This document shows, in pieces, positions 24,268 to 36,458 of a stretch of 64,000 nt of DNA (within the stretch, counting starts at the first letter, position 1; each line of letters begins with the position of its first letter). Location of the stretch: assembly GCA_008704415.1 (NCBI GenBank), contig VXIS01000107.1:62001-126000 (forward strand), written 5' to 3'. The translations under genes were made by a program, and so were the position numbers. The notes beneath the pieces were generated by a model that saw only the letters and a list, made by a program, of their open reading frames with translations, did no database searches and was not told the DNA's origin. The DNA comes from Sphaerosporella brunnea (Eukaryota > Ascomycota > Pezizomycetes > Pezizales > Pyronemataceae).

Positions 24268-24789
24268 ATGCTCCGTGCCACCGTCTTCCGCCGCAGCAGC
24301 AGCGCCGCCCTCCGCCTCACGCCCGCTCTGTCCCTCCGCATGAACTCGACCGGCAGCGAAGGAGCCACTGGCTCCGGCTTTTCACGGCCGGGCGGGCAGG
24401 CTGCAGGGTAACTCCCCCCCCCCCCCTTCTCTCCCCCTCTCCCCTCCCAGCTAACACCCAGGCGCCCCCAGCGATTCCTTCACCAAGCGCGAAAAGGCTG
24501 CCGAGGACCTGTACATCCGCGAGCAGGAGAAGCTCAAGCTGGTACGTTACATTTGCGTCATCTACCGCTCCTCAGAATGGAATGAAGTATGCTGACATGC
24601 AAGCCGTCGAATAGAAAGAGCTCAAGGCGAAGCTCCAGCAGCAGCGTAAGCACCTCGACGAGCTAGATGCGCATATGTAATTCACCCTGCCCGCCACAAC
24701 CTACCTACGCCCTCCAGAATTCACTGCTAACACAAGCTTCACAAAACAGCGACGAGATGACCAAATCCCAGGGCGGCGAGCAGAACTAA
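24268..24789 (+). CDS. INH1: Mitochondrial F1F0-ATPase inhibitor (IF1)
   Basis: IF1 is the small matrix protein that binds F1 and blocks ATP hydrolysis when the membrane potential collapses. Four exons give about 103 residues. An Arg/Ser/Ala-rich mitochondrial targeting segment (MLRATVFRRSSSAALRL) is followed by a Gly/Ser linker, then the inhibitory helix DSFTKREKAAEDLYIREQEK and a Lys/Leu/Gln-rich coiled coil (ELKAKLQQQRKHLDELDAHI), ending SQGGEQN. The introns follow the codons for QAAG, EKLKL and DAHI, all GT-AG. The KREKAAED segment matches the minimal inhibitory region of yeast Inh1. The first intron contains a 14-C run. The gene is convergent with NIK1. Confidence 0.92.
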
Positions 24790-25723
24790 ACCCCTAAAAC
24801 GCACGAACGAAGAGATAAGTGAACGAGGAGGCTTTTTCTTGTCTATAGGCCATCAAGTTCGTGGGCAACGGGAATACAATTCAGTAACCTGCATCTTTTT
24901 CCCCTCTCTCTTTCTCGGACAAAGTTACGAGCATGCAACAAAAAAAAAAAGCAAAAAACGATTGAATTTCAACGCCAATCCACTATCGTGCCCTGACCAA
25001 GGCAGCTGCCGTCCGTTCCAGTTAACCAACCTCCTAGATCCTCCACTCCCACCTACAGAATATCCCCAAAAAAAGAAAGCGAGAGAAGTCCACATCGTTT
25101 CAAACACTAAAATTTGAAGAAATAACTTCCAACGGACGTGCAGAAAATTCCCCAACAGAGGATGAAGAGGAGGTACATCAACACAAAATGATCCGCATGT
25201 CAAAGACGACAACGGTGTGTCAGATAACCAAAGTCCGATGATTCCACAATAAAAAATAAAAAACGCGATGAACGAAAGCCGAACGAAAAGTAAAACCTAA
25301 ACACACAATTCCGTGACAGTAACAAAGGGAATCTTAGAAAAAACATCGTCGGTAACGAACCAAAAAATGACATGCAATACCTCCAAAGAACCCGGTCCCA
25401 TAACACATAAAACATGGATATACGCTGCACCGCACCCCAGATAGACGGGATGGTGGGCAGATATAACGCCAAAATGCAATGAAATGTAATGAAAAAGAAG
25501 CGGCCGAAACGCCATCCGCTATGTGCCCAGCACGACGAGCGAAAAGCTCCTGTCATACATGAACATGTGCAACAAGAGCCAAAAATCCTCCCCGCGTGGC
25601 ATTGCTTTTCGTGATACCATCCATACGGTTATGCCAACTGTCAGGCGGCAATAGTGCGACGGATTGACTAGTTGAAAGCCAACGTGTTAACAACACAACC
25701 TCGATGTAGATAGAATATGGATG
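24790..25723. other. Convergent intergenic region (3' ends of IF1 and NIK1)
   Basis: A-rich on the plus strand with AAAAAAAAAA (about 24940) and several AATAAA-like words, as expected for facing 3' untranslated regions. The minus-strand frame at 25200-25556 is Phe/Ser-rich by composition only and has no recognisable domain. Confidence 0.45.
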
Positions 25724-28700
25724 TTATGAACTCTCGGTTTCGCTGACCCGAGATTCCTCTTCCTCCTTGTCCTCACTTGTCAATGCCGGCCGGATCATTG
25801 GGAGAGCCGGCACGGACGGGCTGGAGAGACCACCACGGTCATTCGTGGTGGTCGTCCGAGTCTCCAGCAACTGAGGACGTTGGCCAAGATTTGGCCCGAA
25901 CATCCTACTCTGAACCCGATCATCGTCCGCCTGCAACGAAGCGCTGAGGAGCCCACTACCCCGCTCCAACAACGGACCTCCAAGAGTCGCACACTGCTAC
26001 GACAATGAGCTCGCAGTTTTTAACGAGGGCAGGTACAACAGACCTTCAATATTACTTGTATGAGACTGTTCTGCTTCAAAGGCTTGGATAGGTACTCATC
26101 CATCTGTGCTTGAATACACTTCTCGCGATCACCCAACATGGCATGGGCTGTCAAAGCGACAATAGGTGTCCGTGGAAGCTTCTGCTCCTTCTCCCACTCT
26201 CGGATCTTGGCTGTAGCCTCAAATCCACCCTGCAATCTGTTAGCCGAATGTGGATTGTAAGCACCCACGCAATCCTTACCATGACCGGCATTTGCACATC
26301 CATCAAGATAACATCGTAGCGCTTCTTCTTGACGGCATTCAATGCTTGAAGTCCGTTTTCGACCACATCGACTGTGTGGTGGTATTTCTCCAGAATCTTC
26401 ACCGCAAGCTTCTGGTTGACGATGTTGTCTTCAGCAAGCAGGAGGTTGAACGATCTAGAATTCTCCGATACTGATGGCGCAGCCCTTCCTTCAAGTGCTG
26501 GAATCATACCATTACCCAGGTCGATGGGGAGGCATGGCGTCGTCATATACGAACTGATTCCAAGATCGAGCGTCGATTTGAGCGACACTTGTATTATTGG
26601 GCATAAAAGTACCAACGGAATGTACTTAAAATCGTCCAATGTTCTCAACTTCAGAGCCGTGTCCATAGAGTCAACTAGTATGACATCGAAGGTAACACCT
26701 CGGCCATGCGAGCCTGGTGGATACGGCTTCGCCTCTTGTACCGACCGCACGATGGTGGGTACCAGTCCCAAGAACCGCAACATTTCGGGTATTTCTTCGT
26801 TTTCTCGTTTTCTGTCAATGAAGAGAACATGATGTCCCTTGTAGGGCTTGAGCTGTGGCATTATCAAGCTGAGCTCAGTGCTGGCCAGCCGGACCACGCA
26901 GGTGAAGTAGAATGTGCTGCCTTCGTCTGGCATACTCTTGACCCAAACATCACCACCCATAAGGTTGACGAGTCTCCTCGAAATAGAAAGACCAAGACCG
27001 GTACCACCGAATTTCCGGGTGGTAGAGCCATCCGCTTGACAGAAGGTATCGAAGATCATATCCAATTTATCTGGATGGATACCGATACCAGTGTCGGAAA
27101 CTGAGAACTCGAAGCAGTACTCGTTCTCAGCACACCTTGATTGATCTGTTTGACGAATCGTCAACTTGACCTCCCCGTTTTCGGTAAACTTGATCGCATT
27201 GCCGACAAGGTTGAGAATGACTTGTCGAAGACGGAAGGAGTCGCCGACAACGTGGTCTGGAACCACGTTGTCGACACAGTAAACGAGGTCTAAGAATCGT
27301 TCGTTGGCCTTCACGGCTAAGGTCTTCAACGCGTTGAAGACGGTGCCGCGTAGAGAGAACGGAATCTCTTCCATCACCATGCGATTGGCCTCAACTGCAA
27401 ATAGTTTAGCACAGGTCCAAAATAACCCAGTAAACGCAACGCAAGGTGCGTACTCTTCGAGATATCCAAGATATCGTCAATGATGGTCAGCAGACTGTTG
27501 GCGAGATTGTGAACTATGTTCAGCATCTCGCGCTGGTATTGAGTTAGATCCGTGTCCAAGGTCAGTTGTGTCTGAAGAGGGCGTCAGTGAACTGGAAGCC
27601 CTCATTTTTGCGTGGTTCCTACCATCCCGATGATACCGTTCATCGGCGTGCGGATCTCGTGAGACATGTTGGCCAAGAATTCGGACTTGGTTCTGTTAGC
27701 CAATTCGGCGGTTTCACGCGCCGCAGTGTTCTTCTGGATACTGTCGCGCAAGTTGAACACCATCTGATTGATCTTGGTCTTCAATGCGTCCATTTCACCG
27801 GATGCTTCGACGGTGATGAATCGGTTGAAGTCGCCGTCTGCAGCCGCCGCTGTGATAGATCCGAAAGCTCGCACTTGAGTCGTAAGATTCTGTGCCATCG
27901 TGTTGACATTGCTGGTGATCTCCTTCCATGTTCCATCGACATCATTGACTTCTGCCTGAACACCTAACTTTCCATCTATTCCGACATCCCTGGCGACGCG
28001 TTTCACCTCTCGCGAGAAAACCTCCAATCGGTCCACCATCTTGTTGATAGTGTTCTTGAGCGCAAGCACCTCCCCTTGAGCATGAACGTTGATCTTGCGA
28101 CTCAAATCTCCTTGCGCGACAGCCGTGGTGACATCAGCAATACTTCGCACTTGGGTGGTGAGATTGTTGGCCATGATGTTGACATTATCTGTCAAATCCT
28201 TCCAAGTACCCTCGACATCTTGGACCTGGACGCATGAACGTAAGCATCGAGACGAGCATGTCTCGGCATGGCGTAAACTTACCCTCGCTTGACCACCCAA
28301 GATACCATCAGTTCCTACCTCCTTGGCGACTTTCGTGACCTCGGTGGCAAAGTTCTGCAGCCTTTCAACCATCTTGTTGATGGTATCCTTCAAGAGTAAT
28401 ATCTCTCCCTGAGCGTGTACATCAATCTTCCGAGTAAGGTTGCCCTCCGCGACGGCAGTTGTAACAGATGCGATGCTGCGCACTTGTGTTGTCAAGTTAC
28501 GAGCCATACCGTTGACGTTCTCTGTGAGTGATTTCCAAGTTCCTTCAACATCTTCCACTCTAGCCTGGCCTCCAAGCTTGCCTTCAGTACCGACCTCACG
28601 AGCGACCTTAGTGACTTCGCTGGCGAAGTTTTGCAAACGGTCAACCATCTTGTTGATGGTTTCTTTAAGCTGGAGAATTTCGCCTTTGCAGTGTGCGCTA

Positions 28701-30108
28701 ACTTTCTTCGTGAGATCACCTTCGGCTACAGCAGTGGTAACAGCAGCAATATTGCGTACTTGCTCCGTAAGGTTGGCTGCCATAGCGTTGACGTTGTCGG
28801 TGAGCTCACGCCATGTGCCCTTAACCTGCAACTCACCCATCGTGTCAATTTGCGGGGTGTCCCAACGCTCGCAGGCGAATGGGGTGCCTACCTCAGAGAT
28901 TTCGGCCTGTCCGCCGAGGATACCGTCAATTCCGACCTCGCGAGACACACGTGTGACCTCGAAGGCAAACGTTCCTAGTTGATCAACCATGGAATTTATC
29001 GTTTGCTGCAGCTCTAGAATTTCTCCTTGAGCGTGGACGTAGATCTTCCGTGATAGATCACCGTTGGCCACAGCGGTGGTAACGTCGGCGATCTCTCGCA
29101 CCTGGTTGGTGAGATTGGACGCCATGACATTGACTGGGGCATCCATCAGCATCTCCATCTCGACTGGAACGACATAAGCGTACCGTTATTTGTCAGCTCT
29201 TGCCACGTTCCCTCGACGCCGACAATCTTGGCCTGTCCTCCCAAACGACCTTCTGTTCCTACCTCCCTAGCGACACGAGACACTTCGCTGGCGAATGTCT
29301 GCAACTGGTCTGTCATGGTGTTGATGGTATTCTTGAAAGTTGTGATTTCTGGGTCCATCTCGACATCGTGAATTGTGACTTTCTTGGTCAAGTCACCTCG
29401 AGCGACTGTTGTTGATCAGCGTTGTGCCCTCGCATGAAGCATTGCAAAGCACCTACCAGCCGTGACGATCTCTCCAATTTCTCGGAGCGCTTTGGAGAAG
29501 GCCTCATTCGCTTGTTGCGACTTCTTGAGTTCCCGTTGTAATCTGTCGATTTTGGATGCCTCGTCCGCGGGTACTTGCGGTACCGTCTTTACCCTTTCAG
29601 TCTCTTGCAGTAAATCTCGCAGCTTCTTCTTGTTTTCTTGGATCTCTTGTTCGTGATATTTGCATTTCGCTTGTAGGTATTCGAGTTGCGACTGATCGCT
29701 TGCATCGCTTCCGGGACTTCCGGTTCGTCCTAAACTCAAAGGCCCTGGAGAAGGATGTCGGTTAGACCCAACGGATGCCAGCGAAAATGGGGACGCCGGC
29801 GCAATCAACTCGTTGGGCGTTTCCGGGAATGTCTGACCGTTGGTGCTCACGGCTCTGGTTTCAAGTTGCCGGACACGATAAACCAGAGCTTTCAACTCTC
29901 TTTCCAACTCCTTCTTTTCCGCAGTATCATCACCGGGTATACTGATCGCAGCATCTTCGCTTAGTGACTGGTAGTCGCCTTTGGCCAGGGCGGCGATTAT
30001 GGCTGCCGTGGCCTTGTAGGCCTGGTTGGGGTCGTGCATGCCGTGAGCCGTTTCACTTTCAGCACTGGAGGGCCGAAAGCAAAAGAGATTCCGGAGGAGT
30101 CCACTCAA
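25724..30108 (-). CDS. NIK1: Group III hybrid histidine kinase (Nik1/Os-1)
   Basis: Cytosolic osmosensing kinase upstream of the Hog1 MAPK phosphorelay, and the usual target pathway of phenylpyrrole and dicarboximide fungicides. Order: N-terminal coiled coil ([17 protein letters not shown]), then six tandem HAMP units of about 92 residues (core words TTAVAx[28 protein letters not shown], NVNxMAxNLT). Next are the H-box ([17 protein letters not shown]), N-box ([19 protein letters not shown]), G-boxes ([21 protein letters not shown]) and a receiver domain ([10 protein letters not shown], phospho-Asp in [22 protein letters not shown]). A Ser/Glu-rich tail ends [13 protein letters not shown]. About eight introns; two in the HAMP array (28226-28282 and 28826-28891) are stop-free and multiples of three. 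The last intron lies just after VILK. The start may be 30108 or the Met of [14 protein letters not shown] about 70 bp inside. Confidence 0.93.
28226..28282 (-). other. Stop-free 57-nt intron in the NIK1 HAMP array
   Basis: GTAAGT...GTCCAG interrupts the words GGQAR and VQDVEGTW. It has a length of 57 (3 x 19) and no in-frame stop, so retention would insert 19 residues between two HAMP units. The canonical repeat pattern shows it is normally removed. Confidence 0.75.
28826..28891 (-). other. Stop-free 66-nt intron in the NIK1 HAMP array
   Basis: GTAGGC...TTGCAG lies between AEISE and VKGTWREL. It is 66 nt (3 x 22) without a stop, so retention would insert 22 residues at nearly the same place of the repeat as the 57-nt intron two units further on. 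Confidence 0.7.
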
Positions 30109-31014
30109 ACCCGCTGTAGATTTGACCTGACCCTAGAAAAAGGAGTCAGGTATTTGGGGTGGGGGGGGGGGAGGGGCGGTGATGTCGAGATAGGGTTGAC
30201 GGAGGAAGAAGGCGGGAGGAAGTAGTGGTAGTGGTGGTAACGGAAGCGCGTTGGTTGGGAAAGAAAGTCCAGGGACGGGGGGTGCCGAGAAAGAAGTCTA
30301 GACAAGTAGAACAACCGGGAGGCGGCGGCGACGGGGCGAAGATTCGATGAGCATGAAAACCTCAGAATTTCCTAACCTGTGCAGAAAAAAAATAAAAAAA
30401 AATAAAAAAATAAACGGGGGTGAGGGTCGAGAGCGGCCGGCGGTGGCAGGTGAGTTTAGTGCTTTGATGGGGGGTTTTTGGTGGAGAGGTGGTATTTCTC
30501 GTGGCAGGAGCTGAAGGCAGGAGAAGGAGGGGTGGTGGTGGAGGTGGAGGTGGGTGCGGGCGGTGTGGAGGGCCCAGTGGGAGATGATCTCGTTGGTTGG
30601 CTGCAAAGAGGGGGGGGTGAAGAGGGCACAAGCAAATAACGAAGCAACCCAAGCACAACGGGGAAACGCCAACGCCGAGTGGGCCGTAGCAGCACAGCAG
30701 CAGCAGGCAGCGTATCTGACTGGACCACGGAGGCCAGTGTCGAGATAGAGTGGGTGCGTTTCGAGAGTGAGAGGCGATGCGTGGACACTTTAAGGCTTCT
30801 GTTCTGGACTCCGACAGGCTCGAAAGCCAGAGCCAAAAGATTTCCCTTGACGGCGAGAACCCAGCAGCGGGCGAAAGTGGAGATCGGGAGTCGGTGGTTG
30901 GGGGGGGTAGGTCGTGGTGGTTAGGGCAGCAGGGCCAGGAGCGAGATGCTGCGGCACTGGGCCAGGACGGACGGATAAAGTATACGTATGTATCGTTCTT
31001 CTGGCTGACGGATT

Positions 31015-31051
31015 TGCTTGCTTGCTTGCTTGCTCGCTTGCTTGCTTGCTG
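31015..31051. repeat. (GCTT)n microsatellite
   Basis: Eight or so GCTT units with one GCTC interruption (about 31015-31051), in the NIK1 upstream region. Confidence 0.85.
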
Positions 31052-31567
31052 TGCTTCTGCTGCCACTCATGGGGAAATCCCGGACCAGGCTGAGGGAGCT
31101 GAGGAAACACACGCGGGGTCCTGCTCCGATGCCGACAAAGCCTAGTTGTCTGTCGCTCGACGTGCTGCAAAGCTTTCTGCTGCTTTACCACGCTGAGCAC
31201 CCTTTGCCGTGACTCCAGGGGCAAATATCGGGCGGGATTCATGAGGGCTTTCGCGCTATTAGGTACCTAGGTACCTAGTTGAACTTGGAAGGGGCACTGT
31301 CAGCACGTTGTTTCCCAACCCGAAATCTCAAATCAGGCCGCAACCGCGCAGCCAACCTGGTCGAGAGTCGAATGAAGCCTGTGGATCGCGCATTCGCCTC
31401 GCATCTGGCCTATAGAATCGCTGCCTGCGCCGGCCCCGGTTTCCGCCCGTGATAGATCGAACGCAGAGTAGAGCCAGTCTTGGCTCCAAAAGTCTCAGCG
31501 TCCACACTCGCCTTTTTTTCTGCTTCCTTTTTCGCGTTTCGAGATGTCTTTCGGTCAGCAGAAGAAG

Positions 31568-31595
<28 letters not shown>
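31568..31595. repeat. 28-bp A homopolymer
   Basis: An uninterrupted run of 28 A after GAAGAAG. It could be a retroposed poly-A tail, but I see no recognisable element on its 5' side. Confidence 0.9.
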
Positions 31596-31598
<3 letters not shown>

Positions 31599-33907
31599 CC
31601 GAATTACGAGCACGGGCCCCCACCATTTTCCTGTGATCCGCTGTGTTACCTCAGCGATAAGAGCAGCTTATCCAAGGCGGGCTTAGCTACCTCTTCTCCG
31701 AGTCGGCTCTCGGATTTGCATACATAGGCCGATACTGCTCGTTTAATTTTTTTGCATGTCTGCCTGCCCAGAGTTGCCAGCCACAGAATTCGTTGAACAT
31801 GAGGGCCACCTTCGTCCGCTTGGTTATACATCCCGCTTTCTCCACGCGGGCTCGAGCTCCAACCACCCCCCCCCCCGTCCCCGAGTGGCTCTGGTGAGAC
31901 GTGTGCGGCTTACGCTCTACGTCATTTTTCCACCTCTGGCACAGGGTTAGCAGCAGCGCCAGATCCACACAAACAACGCTCGGCAGGCTTCTCCTTTTCG
32001 ACTTGGGTCTTTGTGGCTCGGCTCTCATGTACCGGGACTTGCACGGTTCTGGACTAATTGCAACTTCCCAGGCACTGCGAATGAACGGATGTCCATCAGT
32101 TTGCACCGCGGACCCAAGTTCGCGTAAGACATGTTCCATGCGCTCCACTCCATTCAACTGCGCAGCCCTCTGCATGGCTAAGTAGCCAGCTACCTTTCGG
32201 AGCTGGTGCTGCTTCCACCGCCGTGGAACGGTGCGAGTTGCATGGAGGCACTTAGTAGGTACTACTCTATCTGAGTGTCAGTGCAAGAACAGCCGAGCCG
32301 CCTCTGACGTAGTAGGTACCTGGGCGAACATCCACCATTGGCAACAACCGCCTCTCTCTCTTCAGCCCTGCTCTATCTATCTAGGCGCCGGTGTTCAACT
32401 TTTTCAGCGGAAGGGACCCGGCCGTGCAAGGAGTTGCACATCAGCCGTTAGGGTTCCAGCTGCGCTGGGCAGACAATATCCGTATATCGAAGGTCTTTAA
32501 CGCCTACGTGCTCCAATCCCAGCGTCTCACAGGATCATGTGGTATGACGCCAGCAGATACATTAAAACACATCTGGTTGGTCAACGCGCAGCTAATTGTT
32601 GACCAGATTCTCCACGGCCCGAACCGCAGGACCCTGAACAAGACCGTTTTTTCTAACCATCGTCTGCATAGGACGTCACTAATGCTTACTCGGCGGTGTG
32701 CAACAAGTTTGCAGATAGTTCAATTGCCACCGCAGGAGATTGCCGATACCCGCAGTCTACAGCATGACAAGTAGCTGCCTTATAATTTCAGACTCCAGCC
32801 CCAGGTATCCCATCAGAATGGCCATTCTGTTTGATATCTTTTGGCCCTTTCGGGGTGAGCGAGGAATCACACGAGACATGACACAGCCGGAACTGCACTG
32901 GAGTTAGGGCTGCATTTCCGGGCGGGCTGGAGGCTTGGACACAACATCTGAGGACCCTGTCAGCCTGTAGACGCCCAGTTAGGTGTTATGCTTTGACGGC
33001 TGATGTCAGATAAATCTCCCAGAACCTATCAAACTCAATTTCATCCGCTACCCCACTCTCGTTTTTCAATCAGGTGTTCCCCGCACCACCCGACCAACCA
33101 TGCAGTACAGCGCGAGGGTATGGAACTATCTGTCGCCCACCCAAAAAGCCAAGGTACAAGGCGGAAAGCAACATAAGGAAGAAAACAGTCTTTGCACGCT
33201 GCCCTCTCCTATCCGGCGGTCTCCTCGACGATAGGCAAAAGCAACGGCAACACCTTTCCCTATCTTGGTGCCAATATTTATCAACTTACATAAGTATAAC
33301 GCCGAGCTGTCGGGCGGTAGGCATCAGGGAATGGCTGGTCCTGCCAAATTCTCAACGCCAACAAAAACAGATCAGCTCACTCTCGCACCAAAACCGAGGG
33401 CAAGATCTAGGAAACTCTCCAAACCGTCATGAAAAAAATTGCCATTGAAATCAGTGAGTATGAAACAGCAAAACGTACCAACTGCTCTGCAGGTATGTTT
33501 TTCGTGTCAGGCTCGTTGTGGGGGTTCATATTCAGAATTGGGTCTGTAACTAGTTCTTGGAATGCATGGAAACAAGTACGGAAGAAACGAGCACAAGAGG
33601 CCGTGGGCATGCAGGAATAGCCGCTGCCTGATGCAGCGATATCAAATTGCCAAACACAGCAAGGGCAGTGGGCAAAGGGTTTTTCCAAGGCGAACCAATC
33701 GCCAACTCTACCCGGAAACTGTGGTTTGATATGATTCTTATCTGGGAAAGCAGAGTGCGTTGAAGTACCCACGAGCGCCCGCAATTCATGTGCCTTTTTC
33801 TATGTTACTTTTCTTTTCCTTAACATATTCTCTCCAGTTACGATTTCCTTGCTTTCTTTTCCTTCGGAGGAGCGTACCCCAGAGTAGGACCTCTGTACCT
33901 TACATGC

Positions 33908-33950
33908 CATGGCCGCAAGCGGCCAAATGCAATATGATTAAAACAAAACA
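33908..33950 (+). repeat. Dispersed hairpin motif, copy 2
   Basis: CATGGCCGCAAGCGGCC (perfect stem GGCCGC/GCGGCC) is followed by AAATGCAATATGATTAAAAC and an AAAC-rich tail, nearly identical to the tail at 2911-2950. The DNA before both copies is pyrimidine-rich and contains a similar CCCCAG-AGTAGG word (about 33880 and 2857), so homology probably extends about 100 bp upstream. Confidence 0.55.
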
Positions 33951-34680
33951 AACAAAGCGCCCGCAATTCAAAACACCAGTGCCAAGAAAACGGCTGAACT
34001 GCTCCCTGCGTTTAATTAGTGCCCGATAAGCGAGACAGACGCACAGAACCACGTCAATACTTGCCGTTCTGTCCAAGTGCCATCTCTCCGCTCAATCAAT
34101 TGACGCTTTTGGCGTTTTCTGCAACCGCATCCGGGGGTGAACCTCCCAGGCATCTACATGATTGAAAACCCAACTTCAAGCGCAGAGTTTTTCTTTCCGA
34201 AGCCCTGATGCCGATCAAAAAACAAAGCGTAATTATCCCACGAATCTCCGGCTGCGGACCATTTCCTATGAGGAAGACCATTGCAACAGATTAGTATCCG
34301 TACTCCTCTAGAGTTGACCGTTCGGTCACTCCGGCGGAGCCTAGATCTTTTTGCAGATGGCCTTTTCTAAGAGTTCGCCACTCTCTTCCGCCTCCTTATC
34401 TCGGGACTCATTTCACCGCGGGCGGCGGCGGAGGGTAATATCATTTGCAGGACCACACCGATTTGCCTCGCTCACAGCCCTAAGCCCCCAATAATGCACA
34501 TACCTACTTAAGTAGGTACATACATACCCCTTCGAATCGAAACTTGATCCCGATCCCGTGCTTCTCCCGCCACCAATGCTGCCCGGGGAAGTGGGGCTAA
34601 GCTCACCACAGATGGCGTTGCCCAAGACCCTGCATACACGCACAGAAGGCCGCCGCCGCCTTAGTAAGTCATAAGGGGCA

Positions 34681-34717
34681 CGAGACAAGACGAGACGAGA
34701 CGAGACGAGACGAGACA
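34681..34717. repeat. (GACGA)n microsatellite
   Basis: About seven imperfect CGAGA/GACGA units in a row. Confidence 0.85.
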
Positions 34718-36433
34718 AGGCCGCGGTCCGTTTCGAGCCGGCTGTGAGTGATATCTAGTCCGCAGGCTCTGCGTATTGTGAGGGCTGTTGCGGCAACTTG
34801 CATATCAGCCAACGGGTCCGGTAACTTACATCTTCTTGATTACATCGGTTGTGCTTCTCTCTGTTGTGCTGTGGTAGGCTGCTAGGATGCCAAGCACCCT
34901 TCCCTTCATGCGAATGCCCAACCAACCAACCTCTGGTATTTCTATATACGATTCCCTCCGGAGGACCGCCTAGCAGGCTGTGTTACCTTGTCGTTGTCGT
35001 CGTCGCCGCGGTGCGTTTTCTTCCGGCTCGTTCCGTTGGTTCCAGCTTCAGGCGGATAGTTTACATATGGCAATTTTTGCGGTGTAGAACGGTACTTTTC
35101 TACCTCGCTCTCGAGCTCAAAAAAAAAAGAAAAAGAAGAAAAAAAAAAGAAACAACTTTCATGTAGATACTCTATGCAGATCGGGGGCATTCAGGGGTTG
35201 AGATTGCGACAGGCAACAGCAACAAGCCCCATTACCACGCGCTCGGGTCCACATATCTCAAACGGATAAAGCCCACATCGTGATCCTTGAGGGCGGGCCT
35301 ACGACGTCATGCTGCATTGTGCCCTGAAAGGCAGAAAACGAACGAACGAACGAACGGTCGTCCGACAACAACAACGACGACAACAACAACAACATCGAGG
35401 ATCAGCAGCTGCCGTCTGTGTGCTTTTTTGTCGGCGTCGGTGAGAAAGGAGGCTGCTTGATTACCGCCGGCGATATTGGGAGGGGATATATCGATTCCTT
35501 GTGAATACTCAATCACTCAATCTAGATCTAGTGTACAGTAGATACATGCGCCTCAGCAGGCGGCATGAACTTCTATGTATGTATGTAGCGAAATAGCCGT
35601 TTCTGCTCACTATGGTAATCTCAAATACCGATGCTTAAAACTCATTCCTACCTCGCTATCTGCCGCCGGCTTTTTCCCCACCCACTATACCTAGCGAGTC
35701 ATCCGAGGATGCAGTCAGCCTTCCAATTGGCTGCTGCTGCAAACACACTCCAATCAATAATGCACCCTCTGCAGGTGCTATCGTAGTCTCCAGACCGTCC
35801 TTGACTGCTAACATTGCCTCCCTCTTTCGACATAATACTCGATCGTATTGTTCATGTTCTCCGCACCAGATTGTTTCGCTTAGTATCACTCGGTACTAAG
35901 CATTCAGTCCGGCTTAGAAGGGGGGGGGGGGAGTGCCAGAATTATAGAGTAGGAAAGGATGTGCTGGCACGCGTCAAATTCCATGACGGCAAACAAAGTA
36001 GCAGCTTTTTTTTTCCGTTTCCGTGCAAGGAAACAACAAACATCGAATTGGAATTGAAGGCGTTGAAATTAAGCCTCCTCTCCCCAGACGCGTTGCACAA
36101 AAAAGAGCCTTCTTCCCATGCCACCACCACCCAGTTGGAACAGCCGCGTCTCCAACAACCCGTGCGGAGCTTTGCGAGCCGTTCAATCTCCCCACCCCGC
36201 GCCCGATCCCGTATCTGCGACGTCTTGGATCCAGTTCTAGAACTTGTAGGGGGGAGGGGGGGGGATGCCCGCGTGACGACGGACGAACGAACGCAGCAAC
36301 GTCCATCGCCGTCGTCGGAAGTTGTCTCGCCGGTTGACTGGCTTTCCTGGGCCGTTTCTGCCTGAAAGCACAGACCGCAACCCTGCGTCCGCGGATACGC
36401 AACATTATGCAGTCCTGCACCGTGCAGCAGCAG

Positions 36434-36458
36434 TTTTTTTTTTTTTTTTTTTTTTTTT
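36434..36458. repeat. 25-bp T homopolymer
   Basis: Uninterrupted T run preceded by CAGCAGCAG. It could reflect a minus-strand poly-A insertion, but no element body is recognisable. Confidence 0.9.

Larger units (their letters stand above)
30109..33907. other. Long intergenic region upstream of NIK1
   Basis: Starts with low-complexity leader or promoter DNA of NIK1 (G-runs, GGTGG tracts, A-rich and T-rich stretches). It continues with microsatellites, palindromic TAGGTACCTAGGTACCTA (about 31260-31277) and a 28-A run. Frames such as 30362-31066, 31687-32175, 32391-32774 and 33074-33448 lack any recognisable feature. No gene is supported over about 3.8 kb. Confidence 0.45.

Noticed and set aside
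27602..29158. [17 protein letters not shown] as a start for the NIK1 protein
   Set aside because: The MEMLMDAP part is intron sequence; splicing joins NN to VNVMASNLT, continuing the HAMP array.
30362..31066. Minus-strand frame of 234 codons upstream of NIK1
   Set aside because: Pro/Ser/His-rich from purine-pyrimidine tracts and microsatellites; no start context or domain.
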